Position numbers and translations under genes: made by a program. This document shows, piece after piece, positions 32,064 to 44,345 of a stretch of DNA of 64,000 bases (positions are counted from its first letter, which is position 1; every line of letters starts with the position of its first letter). Under the pieces are notes generated by a model. The model was given only the letters and a program-made list of their open reading frames with translations, was not told the DNA's origin and did no database searches. The DNA comes from Sorghum bicolor (Eukaryota; Streptophyta; Magnoliopsida; Poales; Poaceae), in assembly GCF_000003195.3 (NCBI RefSeq), contig NC_012873.2, positions 23,214,347 through 23,278,346 on the forward strand. The letters run 5' to 3'.

Positions 32064-33426
32064 TCATCTCAAGTTGGAGAAGTCAAGTATGTTCAATTCA
32101 TTCCTCAACTTGCAAAATCTCTTATCATCAAGTGGCTTTGAGAAGATGTCGGCTAGTTGATCTTCGGTGCCAATGCTTTCAACGCTAATATCACCCTTTT
32201 GTTGATGGTATCTTATGAAATGGTGCCTTATGTCAATGTGCTTGGTTCTTGAATGTTGAACCAGATTTTGTGTCATCTTGATTGCACTTTCATTGTCACA
32301 TAGCAAAGGCACATTCTTGAATTTGATTCCAAAGTCATTCAAGGTAGCTTTCATCCAAAGCAATTGTGCACAACAACTACCGGCACTAATGTATTCAGCC
32401 TCGGCTGTTGATAGTGCAACACTATTTTGTTTCTTTGATGACCATGAAACTAGAGACCTTCCTAGCAATTGACAAGTGCCACTTGTACTCATTCTATCAA
32501 TCTTGCATCCACCATAGTCAGAGTCTAAATATCCAATCAACTCAAAGTTATACCCCTTGGGATACCATAATCCAACATCATGAGTGCCCTTGAGATACCT
32601 CAATATCCTTTTGGTTGCCTTCAAGTGACTTTCTCTAGGTGAACCTTGGTATCTTGCACATTTGCACACACTAAACATCACATCCGGCCTTGATGCGGTG
32701 ACATAGAGCAAACTTCCAATCATGGATTGATATAGATTTTGATTACCATGTTGCCACTTGCATCACTACCTAATTGATCATTTGTGCCCATAGGTGTGCT
32801 CATTGGTTTAGCTTCTTGCAATCCAAACTTCTTGATCATGTCCTTGATGTACTTTCCTTGACTTACAACAGTGTCATTCTTCATTTGCTTGATTTGAAGA
32901 CCAAGGAAGTAACTAAGCTCTCCAATCATGGACATCTCAAACTCATTTGCCATCATTCTTCCAAACTCTTCACAAAAGTCTTGATTGGTTGATCCAAAGA
33001 TGATATCATCAACATAGATTTGCAACACAAACAAGTCATTATATTGCCTAGTTTCTTGGTGAACAGGGTAGTGTCAACCTTTCCCATCTTGAACCCTTTA
33101 GAGAGAAGAAAGTCTCTCAATCTCTCATACCATGCTCTAGGTGTTTGCTTCAAACCATACAATGCCTTCTTGAGCTTGAAAACATGGTTGGGTTTCTTGT
33201 CATCTTCAAAACTGGCAGGTTGTTCAACATAAACCAACTCATTGATGTATCCATTGAGAAATGCACTCTTCACATCCATTTGATAGAGCTTGATGTTGTG
33301 GGCACAAGCATAGGCTAATAATATTCTAATTGCCTCCAATCTTGCAACCGGCGCATTAGTTTCTCCAAAGTCAAGACCTTCAACTTGAGTATAGCCTTGT
33401 GCTACTAATCTTGCTTTGTTTCTCAC
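32064..33426 (-). pseudogene. E7 reverse transcriptase and RNase H
   Basis: RT fingers and palm at 33426-32953 ([49 protein letters not shown]), catalytic YVDD in [14 protein letters not shown] at about 33015, and RNase H at 32723-32064 (GYLDSDYGGCKIDRMSTSG, ALSTAEAEYISA, LLCDNESAIKMTQN, KHIDIRHHFIRY, DQLADIFSKPL). Three frames are involved, with shifts near 33030 and 32720; the RNase H frame ends normally at 32064-32066. Confidence 0.9.
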
Positions 33427-33429
33427 AAC

Positions 33430-35223
33430 TACACTATCTTGATCTTACTTGTTTCTAAAGACCCACTTGGTACTAATCACATTGTAGTTCTTTGGCCTCC
33501 CAACAAGCTCCACACTTGATTTCTTATGAAGTTGTTCAATTCTTCATGCATGGCATTTACCCAATCAGAATCTTTTAATGCATCTTCTATTCTCTTTGGT
33601 TCTTCAAATGAGACAAATGAATAGTGCTCACAAAAGGATGCTAGTCTTAATCTTGTTTTACACCATTTTGAATACCACCAATGAATTGATCCAATGGATG
33701 ATCCCTTGCTATGCTTGTAGGTTGGAGTATTGGGAGTTGATTGCTTTCACTTGCTTGACTTTGATTTTGATCATCATCATGAGAGCCACTAGTACTAGCT
33801 TGATTTGAATCAATTTGTACTTCTTGATTGATCATGTGAATGTCACCATTATCATCGTCAACTTGCCTCGGTCTTATGCCACCTACATCCATATTCTTAA
33901 TTGCATTTGCCAATTGATCTCCTCTCACATCATCAAGATTTTGAGCTTCATTTTGAGATCCTTTGGTTTCATCAAACTCAACATCATGGACTTCTTCCAA
34001 TGTGCCACTTGCCAAGTTCCAAACTCTATATGCCTTGCTTGTGGTGGAATAACCAAGTAAGAACCCTTCATCACATTTTTCTCAAACTTGCTCAATCTTG
34101 TGCCTTTCTTGAGAATGTAGCATTTGCACCCAAACACTCTAAAATTTGTAATGTTGGGCTTTCTTCCATTCAATAGCCCATATGGTGTCTTCCCAAGCTT
34201 CCCATGGCAATAGAGACAGCTGCTACAATAGTAAGCCGTGTTGATAGCTTCACTCCAAAATGAATGGCTAACATTGTATTCACTAAGCATTGATCTAGCC
34301 ATATCAATCAAGGTTCTATTCTTTCTTTCAACTACACCATTGGATTGAGGAGTGTATGTTGGAGAGAATTGATACCCAATGCCAAGATCATCACACAATT
34401 CCTCAATTCTTGTGTTCTTGAATTCACTACCATTATCACTTCTAATCTTCTTGATAGTGGTATCAAACTCATTTTGCACTCTCTTGACAAAAGACTTGAA
34501 TAGATCACAAACATCACTCTTGTCAAAGAGAAAGAACACCCAAGTGTATCTAGTGTAGTCATCAACTATCACAAATCCATACTTGTTGCCACCAATGCTA
34601 GTGTATGTTGTTGGCCCAAATAAATCCATTTGCAATTACTCAAATGCCTTTGATGTGCTCGTTTCACTTTTCTTAGGATGTGCATTTCCAACTTGCTTTC
34701 CAGCTTGACAAGCACTACATGGTTTATCTTTCTCAAAAGTGACATCCTTCAAGCCTCAAACTAAGTCATGCCTCAATAGTTTATTCAATTATTTCATTCT
34801 AACATGACCAAGCCTTCTATGCCATAACCAACCCAAACTTGATTTGCTAATTAGGCAAGATGTCAATTGAGTGTCACTATCATTGAAATCAACCAAGTAT
34901 AAGCTATCATGCCTAAATCCTTTGAATATCAAGTTTGATCCATCAACACTAACCACCTCAACATCATCACTACCAAAGATGCACTTGAAACCAAGGTCAC
35001 AAAGTTGTGCAATTGACAAGAGATTGAAATCAAGGCTCTCAACTAGCAATACATTTGATATACTCATGTCATTTGAGATAGCAATTTTACTAAGCCCCTT
35101 GACCTTGCCTTTATTGTTGTTGTCGAAGGTGATTGAATCAAAGCCACCATTTTGACTACTATCAATTGATTTGAACATACAAGACTCTCCGATCATATGT
35201 TGAGTACACCCACTATCAAGCAC
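33430..35223 (-). pseudogene. E7 protease and integrase
   Basis: Protease with DSGCTQHM at 35220-35190 and GAG-pre-integrase motif LWHRRLGHV near 34800, then the integrase core (34635-33930) with MDLFGPT, KIRSDNGSEF and SNGVVERKNRTL (the D, D and E residues) and the C-terminal FRVFGCKCYIL. A stop precedes MQMDLFGP, and the linker to RT (33647-34015) is in another frame. Confidence 0.88.
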
Positions 35224-35266
35224 CCAATGCCTTTCTCTAGCTTTCTAATTGACCTACAAGACAAGA

Positions 35267-37306
35267 TCAATTCATTTTAGGTACCCAAACTTGATTGGGT
35301 CCTCCAAGGTTAGCAACTAAGCTCTTTGATACCCAAATGGCTTTCTTCATTGAGCCCAACCATGGTGCACCAATGAACTTAGCATGAACACCTTTTGTAT
35401 CCTTGGTAAGCATGTAGAAAGAATTAAGCTTAATTGAGGATACATTAGCCTTAGGTTTCTTCTTCATACATTGCTGCTCTAGGTGACCAACTTGCTTGCA
35501 AACTTTGCAATACCGGCCATTGTTCTTCACAAAATGTGTCATGTGAGGAGCAAAGGTGGCCTTGCCTTTCTTGGGGTTATAGCCCAATCCCTCTTTATAG
35601 AGAGAAGCTCTTTGGCTACCCAAGGACATAAGCAATCAGTCCTCACCACCATAAGCCTTGGCTAAGGTGTGATTGAGCTCTTTCACCTCCTTCTTGAGAA
35701 TTCCATTCTCAACTTTTAGTGTGGTGTCACATGTGAAACCATCACTACTAGATGAGGATGATGTAGATGTGCTACATGAAGGGTTAGTGGTAGCAATAAC
35801 AATAGGCTTACTCAAGATATCACATGTTATGCCTATGTTGCAAGTTTTAGCTTTTCAACTTTAGTTGGCATGGATTCACATTTGTCAACTAGAGAGGAAT
35901 GAGCTTCTTCAAGCTTAGTGTGAGCCTTTTGTTTCTTCTTAAGGTCTTCCTTTAGACTCTCATAAGAAGCTCTAAGCTCATCAAGTTCTTGCTCAAGTGT
36001 TTTCTTATCCTTAAGCAAGGCCTTGCAATCCTTTCTAGATTTTTTAAAGTGTTGTGTGCAATCCTCTAGCATAGTTATTAGTTCATTTTAGTTAGTTCAT
36101 CATCATCATCACTATCAATATCACTAACATGGTCACTCTCATCATTGGATGATACCTTAGTGGCCTTAGCCATGAAGAATGATGGAGTATCAAAGATGGA
36201 GCTCTTTTCTTGAATAGCAATGCTTGTATGCCCCTTCTTGGTGCTCTCATCATCACTTGAGGAGTCATCACTATCCCAAGTTGCAACATGGGCATCACCC
36301 TTCTTGTTTGAGCCTTCCTTCTTTTTGTGCTTCTTCTTTTGCTTCTTTCTTTCCTTCTTGATAGCATCTTCATCATCACTATCATAGGGACACTTGGCAA
36401 TGAGATGATCCTTGCTATGGCAACTAAAACACCTCATGGAGTAGTCATTATTTTTGGAGGAGCTCTTCTTCCTTCTTGCCTGATAGCCCTTCTTCTTCAT
36501 GAACTTGCCAAATCTCTTGACAAGAAGATCCATCTCCTCATTGTCATCACTATCACAAGAGCTTCCATCACCTTCACTTGATGATTCTACCCTGGCTTTG
36601 CCCTTGGATGTGGAGGCCTTGAATGCCACACTCTTCTTCTTCTCATCATCCTTCTTTTGACCTTCCTTCTTCCTTTTCTTGACCAACTCATCTTCTCATC
36701 ATCTTCTTTATAAGCATCATCGGTCATCACTTCTTGGAACACTAGTTGGGGAGTTGATTCAGTAAGTGTTGTCTTGACTAGCACAGTGATCAATGTGTCA
36801 AATCTCTTAGGCAAGCTTCTCAAGAACTTCATAGAGAATTGACTATCCTTCACTTCTTCCCCAAGTGCCTTGAGCTCATTCACAATGACTTGCAACTGAT
36901 GGAACATTTCTGGCACAATTTCATCTTCTTGCATCTTGAAGCTAGAGAACTTCTCTTGGAGAATATAAGCTTTGGTGGTCTTGGTGCCTTTGGTGCCCTC
37001 AAATGTTTCTTCTAGCTTTGCCCAAGCATCATGAGTAATCTCAATGTTCTTGATTTGCTCAAAGGTTTTGTCATCAAGAGCTCCATGGAGAGCACTAATA
37101 GCAATATCATTGCATTGTAGCTTCTTCTCTTCAACCTGTGTTGGTGCATCTTCATTTGCCACCTCAAATTTTGTTTCGATCACCTTCCAAACTTCTCTAT
37201 TGATTGACTTGAGATGGGCAGTCATCTTGGACTTCCAATATGCATAATTTGTGCCATCGAAGTAAGGTGCCTTCTTGGTGTTGTTGATATGCAAACTAAG
37301 AGCCAT
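35267..37306 (-). pseudogene. E7 gag
   Basis: From ATG at 37306 (MALSLHINNTKKAPYFDG). The UBN2/DUF4219-type N-domain (37306-36720) has NYAYWKSKMTAHLKS, DAWAKLEETFEGT and FLRSLPKRFDTLI. Then come a Lys/Ser-rich linker and a CCHC zinc knuckle (CFSCHSKDHLIAKC, 36078-36686), a coiled coil (35833-36072) and a second C/H-rich segment (CKVCKQVGHLEQQC, 35267-35635). The pieces lie in at least three frames. Confidence 0.85.
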
Positions 37307-37345
37307 TTCTTCACCGAAGGTTAAGCCTCCAATAAATGGTGCCTC

Positions 37346-37360
37346 GGCTCTGCTACCACT
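37346..37360 (-). other. E7 primer-binding site (initiator tRNA-Met type)
   Basis: Minus strand AGTGGTAGCAGAGCC follows the 5' LTR; one base differs from TGGTATCAGAGC, the complement of initiator tRNA-Met used by Copia elements. Confidence 0.8.
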
Positions 37361-39386
37361 TGAAAGGTCCAAATGGATAGAGGGGGGGGTGAAAAGCCTA
37401 TTTAAATTTTCTACAAACTTTACTAAGCAAGTGTGTTAGTAAAACAAATGGCGAAGCAATTCTAGCACTAGCACAAGTAAGCGATGCAAGCCACCTATAC
37501 AAACTAGTACAAGGCTAAACACTAAACCACAACAACAAGAGAAGGCTAGACAACAACTCTACTCCAAACAAGAACTAAGCTATACAAGCTAAACAACTAG
37601 CAAGATAAGCAAGTATGTAAAGTAGTGGAGAGTGATTGTTATACCGATGTTGTAGAGTAGATATATAATCAATCAATCAATCACAATCACAATCACAATC
37701 ACAAGAGAATCCTCGGCAAGAGATGACACAAGATTTTTTACCGAGGTTCACTTGCTTCCTGGCAAGCTAGTCCTTGTTGTGACGATACACCCACTTGACG
37801 GATAACGAGATAATTGGCAATCTAAAGCCAAACCCTCAACGGGTGCCACATATCCACTCACAAGATGTGGATCCTCCAAGCCATGAGCAATCCACTAGAG
37901 TAGCCAATTGCGATGTCCCGTGGGGAAGGCTCAAGAACCCCTTACAATTCACTTGGTGAGGCTCGAAACAATCTCCAATCACGAGCTCAACACCTCCGCT
38001 ACTCCAAGCCATCCAGGGCGTCGAGAAACACCCAAGAGTAACAAGAAATCTGCAGCAAACTCAAGGATCAAGTGCCACTAGATGCAACTCTCAATGCAAT
38101 GCACTTGAATCTCACTCAATCTCACTAAGATTAGCAATCAAGCAAGGAGATGAGTGGAGAGAGTGTTCTCTAGCTCAATGTATGCCTCAAGTATTCAAAT
38201 GTGCAAGAGAGAACCCCCCAAAGCTGGCCACCTTCTATTTATAAGCCCCTCAAAGAGATAGAGTTGTTGGCTCTGCCACTGGGCAAATTTCGGGAGCACC
38301 GAACACGTAGTAGGGAACCACCAGAAGCTTGACCCCCTGCGTCCGGTGTTCTAGAGTTAGCCACAAGTCCACCTTAGAATCTCACACGTCAAACTTTAAC
38401 GGTCACCTGTGGACCAGCGGACGCGACCAAGTGAGCAGTGGACGCGTTCGGTACTCACTGGTCATGTGCGCAGGGAGTTCTGCAAACTTACGACCTCACC
38501 AGACTCAGAGCGCGTCCGGTGCTCACCAGACTCATGCGCAGAGAGATCTGCAAACCGCACTAACACCGGACGCTGAGCACCGGACTCACTCCGGTGCATC
38601 TGGTGCCTTATCAGGAAACCTCGCAGACTTGCTCTTAGATCCCAACAAGCACCGGATGCGCGAACAGTAGATCCCCTGCGTTCGGTGCAGAGCGTCCGGT
38701 GCGCTCTGTTGGCTCTGGCTAAACTCGACAGTACACCAGACCCTAAGGGCCAGTGTCCGGTGCCTCTATGCACTGTGTCCGGTGACACTCCAATGACTCC
38801 ACCAAATTTCCCACCGGCACAATAGAAAATATACACTTAATTTTCTCAAAAGCGTCGAATCCCGCCTCGCAAGCTCAGCGGGAGGGAGAGAGGAACCCAC
38901 ACCCCTCTCAACCCTAGGAACTCCACCTCCTTTGTAAATGTGCTAACACCACCAAGTGTCCACCACCAAAGTGCATGTGTGTTAGCTTTTCACAAATATT
39001 TTCATCAAAGGAGTTAAGTTAGCACTTTACTAGATCCTAATGTATATGCTCCAGATATGGACCTAGTAGCACTTGATTCGAGAGATGACCGTGATTTCCC
39101 CTCTCGATAGTCGGCTACCTATCCTAAATCCGGTCAATCACTTCTCTACTCAACTTAGACCGGCAAAAGTAAAGCCCTATGCTTATACCTTTGCCTTGAT
39201 CACTTTACTCCTCATCTATCACCATGATCTTCACTTCATGCTTCATCCCTTTGTGATCATATGGCCACCTTTCCATGCCACCATGCACCTTCATCACATG
39301 TGTTGCTATGCCTAACGCAAATCACTTAAACACAAGGCATTAGCAACTTGGCATCATTAATTACCAAAACCAAACTTGGGCTTTCA
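37361..39386 (-). repeat. E7 5' LTR
   Basis: 2,026 bp, TGAAAGCCCAAG (minus start at 39386) to GGACCTTTCA (minus end at 37361). A minus-strand TATAAATA at 38236-38243 is the likely promoter. Upstream of it in element orientation (38280-38800) lie many ACCGGACGC / GCGTCCGGT motifs in both orientations. Confidence 0.9.
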
Positions 39387-39664
39387 CCTTCTTCTGAGGC
39401 CTGGCTACTGTGATGGATTCACCAGGATACAACATTGGTTGATTGCACATCTAGTAGCTCAGTGTGAGTTTGACATCTGGGATTTGATCATGTTAGAGAT
39501 AGAGGACACTATAGCTGAGGGGTTCAGGGGCCGTTGTCAGCTGCCTTATGCACATGGCTCACTTATCTGATTCTTCATACTAGGGCAGACCCACTACCAC
39601 CTCACATTTAGAGGGAGTTGACAAAAACAGTGACAGTCTTTCCCCACTACGACCCCAGGCAGAT
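39387..39664 (+). pseudogene. E8 post-pol ORF, 5' part
   Basis: A frame including WDLIMLEIEDTIAEGFRG and QLPYAHGSLI. It resembles the plant transposon-protein domain often found as an extra ORF in SIRE-type elements (YAPFI..LI signature). Stops follow at 39568-39570 and further on. The frame is cut at 39664 by E9 and resumes at 44346. Function unknown; the env-like label sometimes used for this ORF is not demonstrated. Confidence 0.4.
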
Positions 39665-42600
39665 TGTCACAGAACCGACCAAATTATAAGAGTTCAAGTG
39701 TAGAAACGATCGATCTAGCAATCAAGTTTCCAGACTTGAGCCCATATAATCCCGGTAGTCAACCGAAATCACGAAGGACTTCAAACCAACTTTGCAACAT
39801 ACCAAGATCGTAATAGTCCAACACAATACAGCGATTGTTACATAGTTCATTCATTGCCGACGAAGCGGCACCACATCGGAGTACTTAGTTATTACAACAC
39901 AATATTGAAGTAGCGGAAGCAAAATAGTTTACACACACACATTTCATTAGTTCTTGTTACTGCCAGAGTCTCATCTCATCCACCAAAAGCATCAGGGTAC
40001 AAAGTCGTTAGAGAACCGCGCCCAATGGTTTAGTCTTCATCCCCAGCAGGATGGAGACAGGTCTTGTAGAAGCCATCATAGAAGATATCATCTGCAATAG
40101 GTGGGAATAAACCCTGAGTACGAGGATGTACTCAGCTAGACTTACCCGTCTAACCAAACATAAAAGACACCAAGGATCATGCAAGGCTGAGTATAAAGTG
40201 TAGCTGGCTTCACTCAAACCTTTGCCAAAAGCTTAGATTGGATAGTAAACCATTTGTTAAAGCATCATATTGCTTATCATTAGCCTACCACTAGATTAGC
40301 ACTTATACTAAGCACTTCACTTGATTATTAGCAAACAATAATAACCATATCAAGTTTCATCATATGTTCCTTCTTGCTATCCTCAACATCATCATTAAGA
40401 ACCATAGTACTTAGTGAATGCTACGTTTGTCGCTGCTCTGTCAAGTTCTCACTATCCGGGAGAGACAGCGATTCGAATCGATTCCTATCCAGCTGGAGGG
40501 TTATTCCTAGCACTCACCCATGCATCCCCCGTCGGAGAGCAAGCGGGCCACCTTTGGTACGACTTAGGAATCGTGGCTCCGATCACCGCCGCACTCCCAG
40601 GGCTGCCACTCTGCCAGGATGATCAGGACTTTTAAATCACCTGCCCTTGGTCTTACGCCAATGGCCCCCCGCACACCGCACTTCCTCTAGTAGTGCGCAC
40701 TTTATACTTGCCGGTCTTCCGGCCTGAGTCATACTACTAGGCTTCGCGGTCGGAACGAGTTATCCGGCCAACTAAGTGTCAGGCATGCGTTCAACATGAC
40801 AAGGGGACGTACAACGATCGGTACTTAGCTGCCACAGACGGAGTTAATACCACCTTGCAAAACTCCGCCCGTATTAAGTCATTTTAACTAGGTTCTTTCC
40901 CACGATAGCACATATAGTCAATCGTGATCCAACAACAGAGCCTACTTCGCGCAGGTGACAGGATATCACCCGACTTCTACCGATTAAAGCATGGCTAAGC
41001 TGCTACTCGATCCTAACTCTTTAACCAGGTAGTGATAAGATCTCTGGACAAGGAAAGGTATAATGCAGCAAGGGTTTCATCACAACTCCTATACGTAATG
41101 CATCAATAGATATAACATATTCAAATATGCTTTGAAATTAAAGTGGGAGACTTAAGATGCTCCGGGGCTTGTCTTTCATGAATGAAGCGAGCTCATGACT
41201 AGGGCACTCGACCTCCTCTTCGGGCTCCTCTTGTCCTGCTGGCTGGACCTCCGGCTCCCGAGTGATCTCTGGGCCTTCGGGTTCACCCTCTCGAGCTCGA
41301 ACGAAGCTGCGACTTCCGATGCACCTATTGCATGCACGATAAGTGAGGAATGTGTGCACACTAGATGATGATGAATGCTTGGTAACATGATTAGAAACTT
41401 CACTGGACACTCATTTACGGAGTAACTCCCATTACAAGCTCACAAAAGAGTACCAACTCAACTAATAGGACTCATCCACTTAGACCATTAAACAGCAACA
41501 ACTAATTTGACAGAACAGCTCAAAGAACAATTTGTAACTAGAGATATATAGATCCAACAAACATGAATGAGGACATTCTGGAAAGCTTATAAAATTGTTT
41601 ACATTTCATCTTTAGACATCACAGCAAGATTCATAAGTTAAACAGGTCAACTAAACAAAGTTCCAGATTCTATTCCAGAAAGACAGAGAGCACCTAGTTC
41701 TGGAACTCAACTTAGAAGAGCCATAACTTTTAAACTACTGGACCAAATGATCCCAAATTTAAACTGCAGCTAGCATGCAAAGTTTACAACATCTTTGATA
41801 TAGACAAGTCGGACAGAAAACCAAGTTATCAATAGATAATAATCAGATTACTCTCCTGCTGTCCAGAACAGCTATATAACCTTTAATTAATTATTTGATG
41901 ACATAGCAAAAACATATTTAGTACCAACCAAGTGGCTTATAAGCACAAGCATAACCTAAGATTACCAGAAAACCACATGTGGACTACTAAACACTTAACA
42001 ACAAGGCATTTATTAATTTAATTTCATAAAAGGACATAATTACAAGATACCAGCAAGTGTGCTCAGAAACATCTACAAAAATTACAGAAGCACAAGCATG
42101 GCACCTGGAAATTACCATAAAATTTTCAGAGCAATTGAACATGCCAAACTTAAGATAATTAATTAACATGTAACAAGGTGCTTATTTCATAAATTAAGAA
42201 AAATGGCTTAGATAGTGTCAAACAACAGATTTCAGATTATTTACAAGTTACTACTACTATGAACAAGCTTGACACCAAAGGAGAACACTAGCATAAGCAT
42301 ATAACATTTAATATGATTTAAACATGAAATTAGGCTATAGTATTAACATAAATTACATATCAGAGATGCAGTACATCAAAATTCATGAAATATTTATAAG
42401 AGCATTCTAAGATTATCCAGAGCATAGCATAAAACTTTCAAGGCATTTGGAACAGTATATCAAGAGATGTGGATTTACATACAATTAACAAGATTAATTC
42501 ATAACAATTATTTTTCACAGAAAACATGGTGCCTATTATATTTTTATTAAAAACTAGCCATCCCATGGATCATCACAAAATTTGTTTCACAACTTTTGGA

Positions 42601-44345
42601 GCTCAGAAACAGAAGATATGATTTTTGCAAGATTGCAAGAAATCTGGAATTTAAATAAAAGGGAGGAGGGAGCCGTTGTGTCACTAACAGCGGGACCCGT
42701 GTGTCAGGTTCTTCTTCCTCTCGACCGAGACGACGTTCACCGGCGATTTCACCGCGACGGTGAGGTCTCCGGCCAAACCAAGGACACCAACGTGATCCCA
42801 GGTCACTTGGGAAACGATTGACCCCCTTTTCCCCACGGCGGAGCCACCGGAAGGGGCTCGCCGTCGACCAAGGCGGCTCGGTGGAGGTGCTCGGCGATAC
42901 GCCGGAGCTCTCAGGCCGGTAGAGCGTGCCCTAGGGTTTCCTACAGTATCAGTGAACTATGGCGAAGCTTTCTAGGTAAGTGACTTGGCTCAAAACGGTG
43001 CGGAGAGGGCTGGCCACGAGAGGACCGAGCTCCGGCGGAAACACGGCGACGCTGCGTGTCGTGTCCGGCGATGGTGAGCGCGGTAGGGTGTCCCCCAAGT
43101 GGCGCAGACGCTAGCTAAGGTCCTAAGCTACTCCGAGAACCCAACCAGAGAGGACAAGAGGCTCCGGGGAGCTCAGCATTGGGCTCACTGGAGAAAACTG
43201 TTCTGGCGACCCTATTTGGGGAAGAGTGGAAATGTCGGCTCACCGAAGGGTTTCACGGCGAGCTTGAGGGTGGAAGTTGGAGAGCAGAGCACGGCGGAGC
43301 TGTGGGTGAGTTTTGGTGGCCAGAGATGCAGTGTGGAGCGCGCTCGAGCTCACCTGAGTGAGCTCGCGACGGCGCACCCGCTGCGGCCGAGTTTTCTGCG
43401 CAAGAGAGGCGAGAGGGAGAGAGTGGACGCGTCCAGGCGCTCGAGGGCATCACCGTGGAGGTCATGCACGCCTTCAGCGCTGACGAGTGGGACCAGAGAC
43501 GGCGTACGTTTGCCAAATGTCGCCGAAGTGCTGACACCGGTCGGCCACGTCGACGAGGATGACGTCCATTCAGAGCTTGCATCGCTTGTCTGACAGAGCT
43601 ACTTTGGTGCTGATTAACTTCCAAACTGTGGCGAATTAGGAGATGGTGTAGTTGACATTCTTGGAGTACTAATCGAGTTCTACAAGTTTGTCAACTAGAG
43701 CAAAGACCAAATCGGCTTGGATGAAGAGATATGAAGTTCCCAAATTCGATCAGACAAACTGGTGGCGCCAGGACTTAGCGAAATTTTGCTAAGTGCCAAA
43801 ACAGCCCCCAAATCTGCCTTGTGGGCACTTTTTGAGCAAGTTGTGATCATTTTCATGAGATGTCCATAAAACAACTTTTCCCCCAAATCTGCCTTGTGGG
43901 CACTTTTTGAGCAAGTTGTGATCATTTTCATGAGATGTCCATAAAACAACTTTTGTTCCTTATAAAATTTGCTACAACTTTGCTTTAGGAAGTTTTGACA
44001 TGCAAACATTTTATGAACCACTTTTTAAAAGCCTAAGCAAAAGAGGTTTTTAGGGCCTAAGAGTGAAAGTATGACTTAGAGACATGATTTGGAGATGTGA
44101 CCAACATGAACATTGTTCCAAATGTTGAGTTAAGCATAGGTGAACTATTTACCAAGGCCTAGAACACAAACAAGAGCATGGTACAAACAAGTATAAGCAT
44201 AGAAGGCATAATTTAGCAAGTTAAACCACACATATGCATAAAATGACATGACCCAAGGTAAATGATGATCATGGTATGCTTATGAAGATGATGATGCTCA
44301 TGTTATGCATATGAAAGGGTGCAACCATAACACTGCGGTGTTACA
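39665..44345 (-). repeat. E9: solo LTR, Del/Tekay-like, 4.68 kb
   Basis: 4,681 bp from TGTCACAGAACC to CGGTGTTACA, flanked by a perfect CAGAT duplication (39660-39664 and 44346-44350), with no internal region: a solo LTR. Its left end equals the reverse complement of E1 at 1-92. The long LTR and the TGTAACACC terminus (minus orientation) suggest Del/Tekay; orientation is inferred and moderate. The middle (42660-43600) is GC-rich, the rest AT-rich. Open frames inside (e.g. 43099-43593) have no recognisable domain and are not annotated as genes. Confidence 0.85.
43805..43954. repeat. Perfect 75-bp tandem duplication in E9
   Basis: 43805-43879 and 43880-43954 are identical, both starting CCCCCAAATCTGCC. 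The lack of differences indicates a recent local duplication compared with the age of the LTR. Confidence 0.9.

Larger units (their letters stand above)
29528..39386 (-). mobile_element. E7: SIRE/Maximus-type Copia retrotransposon
   Basis: Minus-strand Copia element with a full 5' LTR (37361-39386), initiator-tRNA-Met primer site, gag, protease, integrase, RT, RNase H, PPT and a 3' LTR cut by E4 at 29528. Domain order protease-integrase-RT-RNase H defines Copia. Most domains lie in different frames, so the copy is dead. It is inserted in E8; the right target-site duplication would be CCTTC (39387-39391), and the left end lies outside the window. Confidence 0.9.

Noticed and set aside
43099..43593. 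164-residue plus-strand frame in the solo LTR
   Set aside because: Arg/Ser-rich, no domain, and in a GC-rich LTR core where chance open frames are expected.
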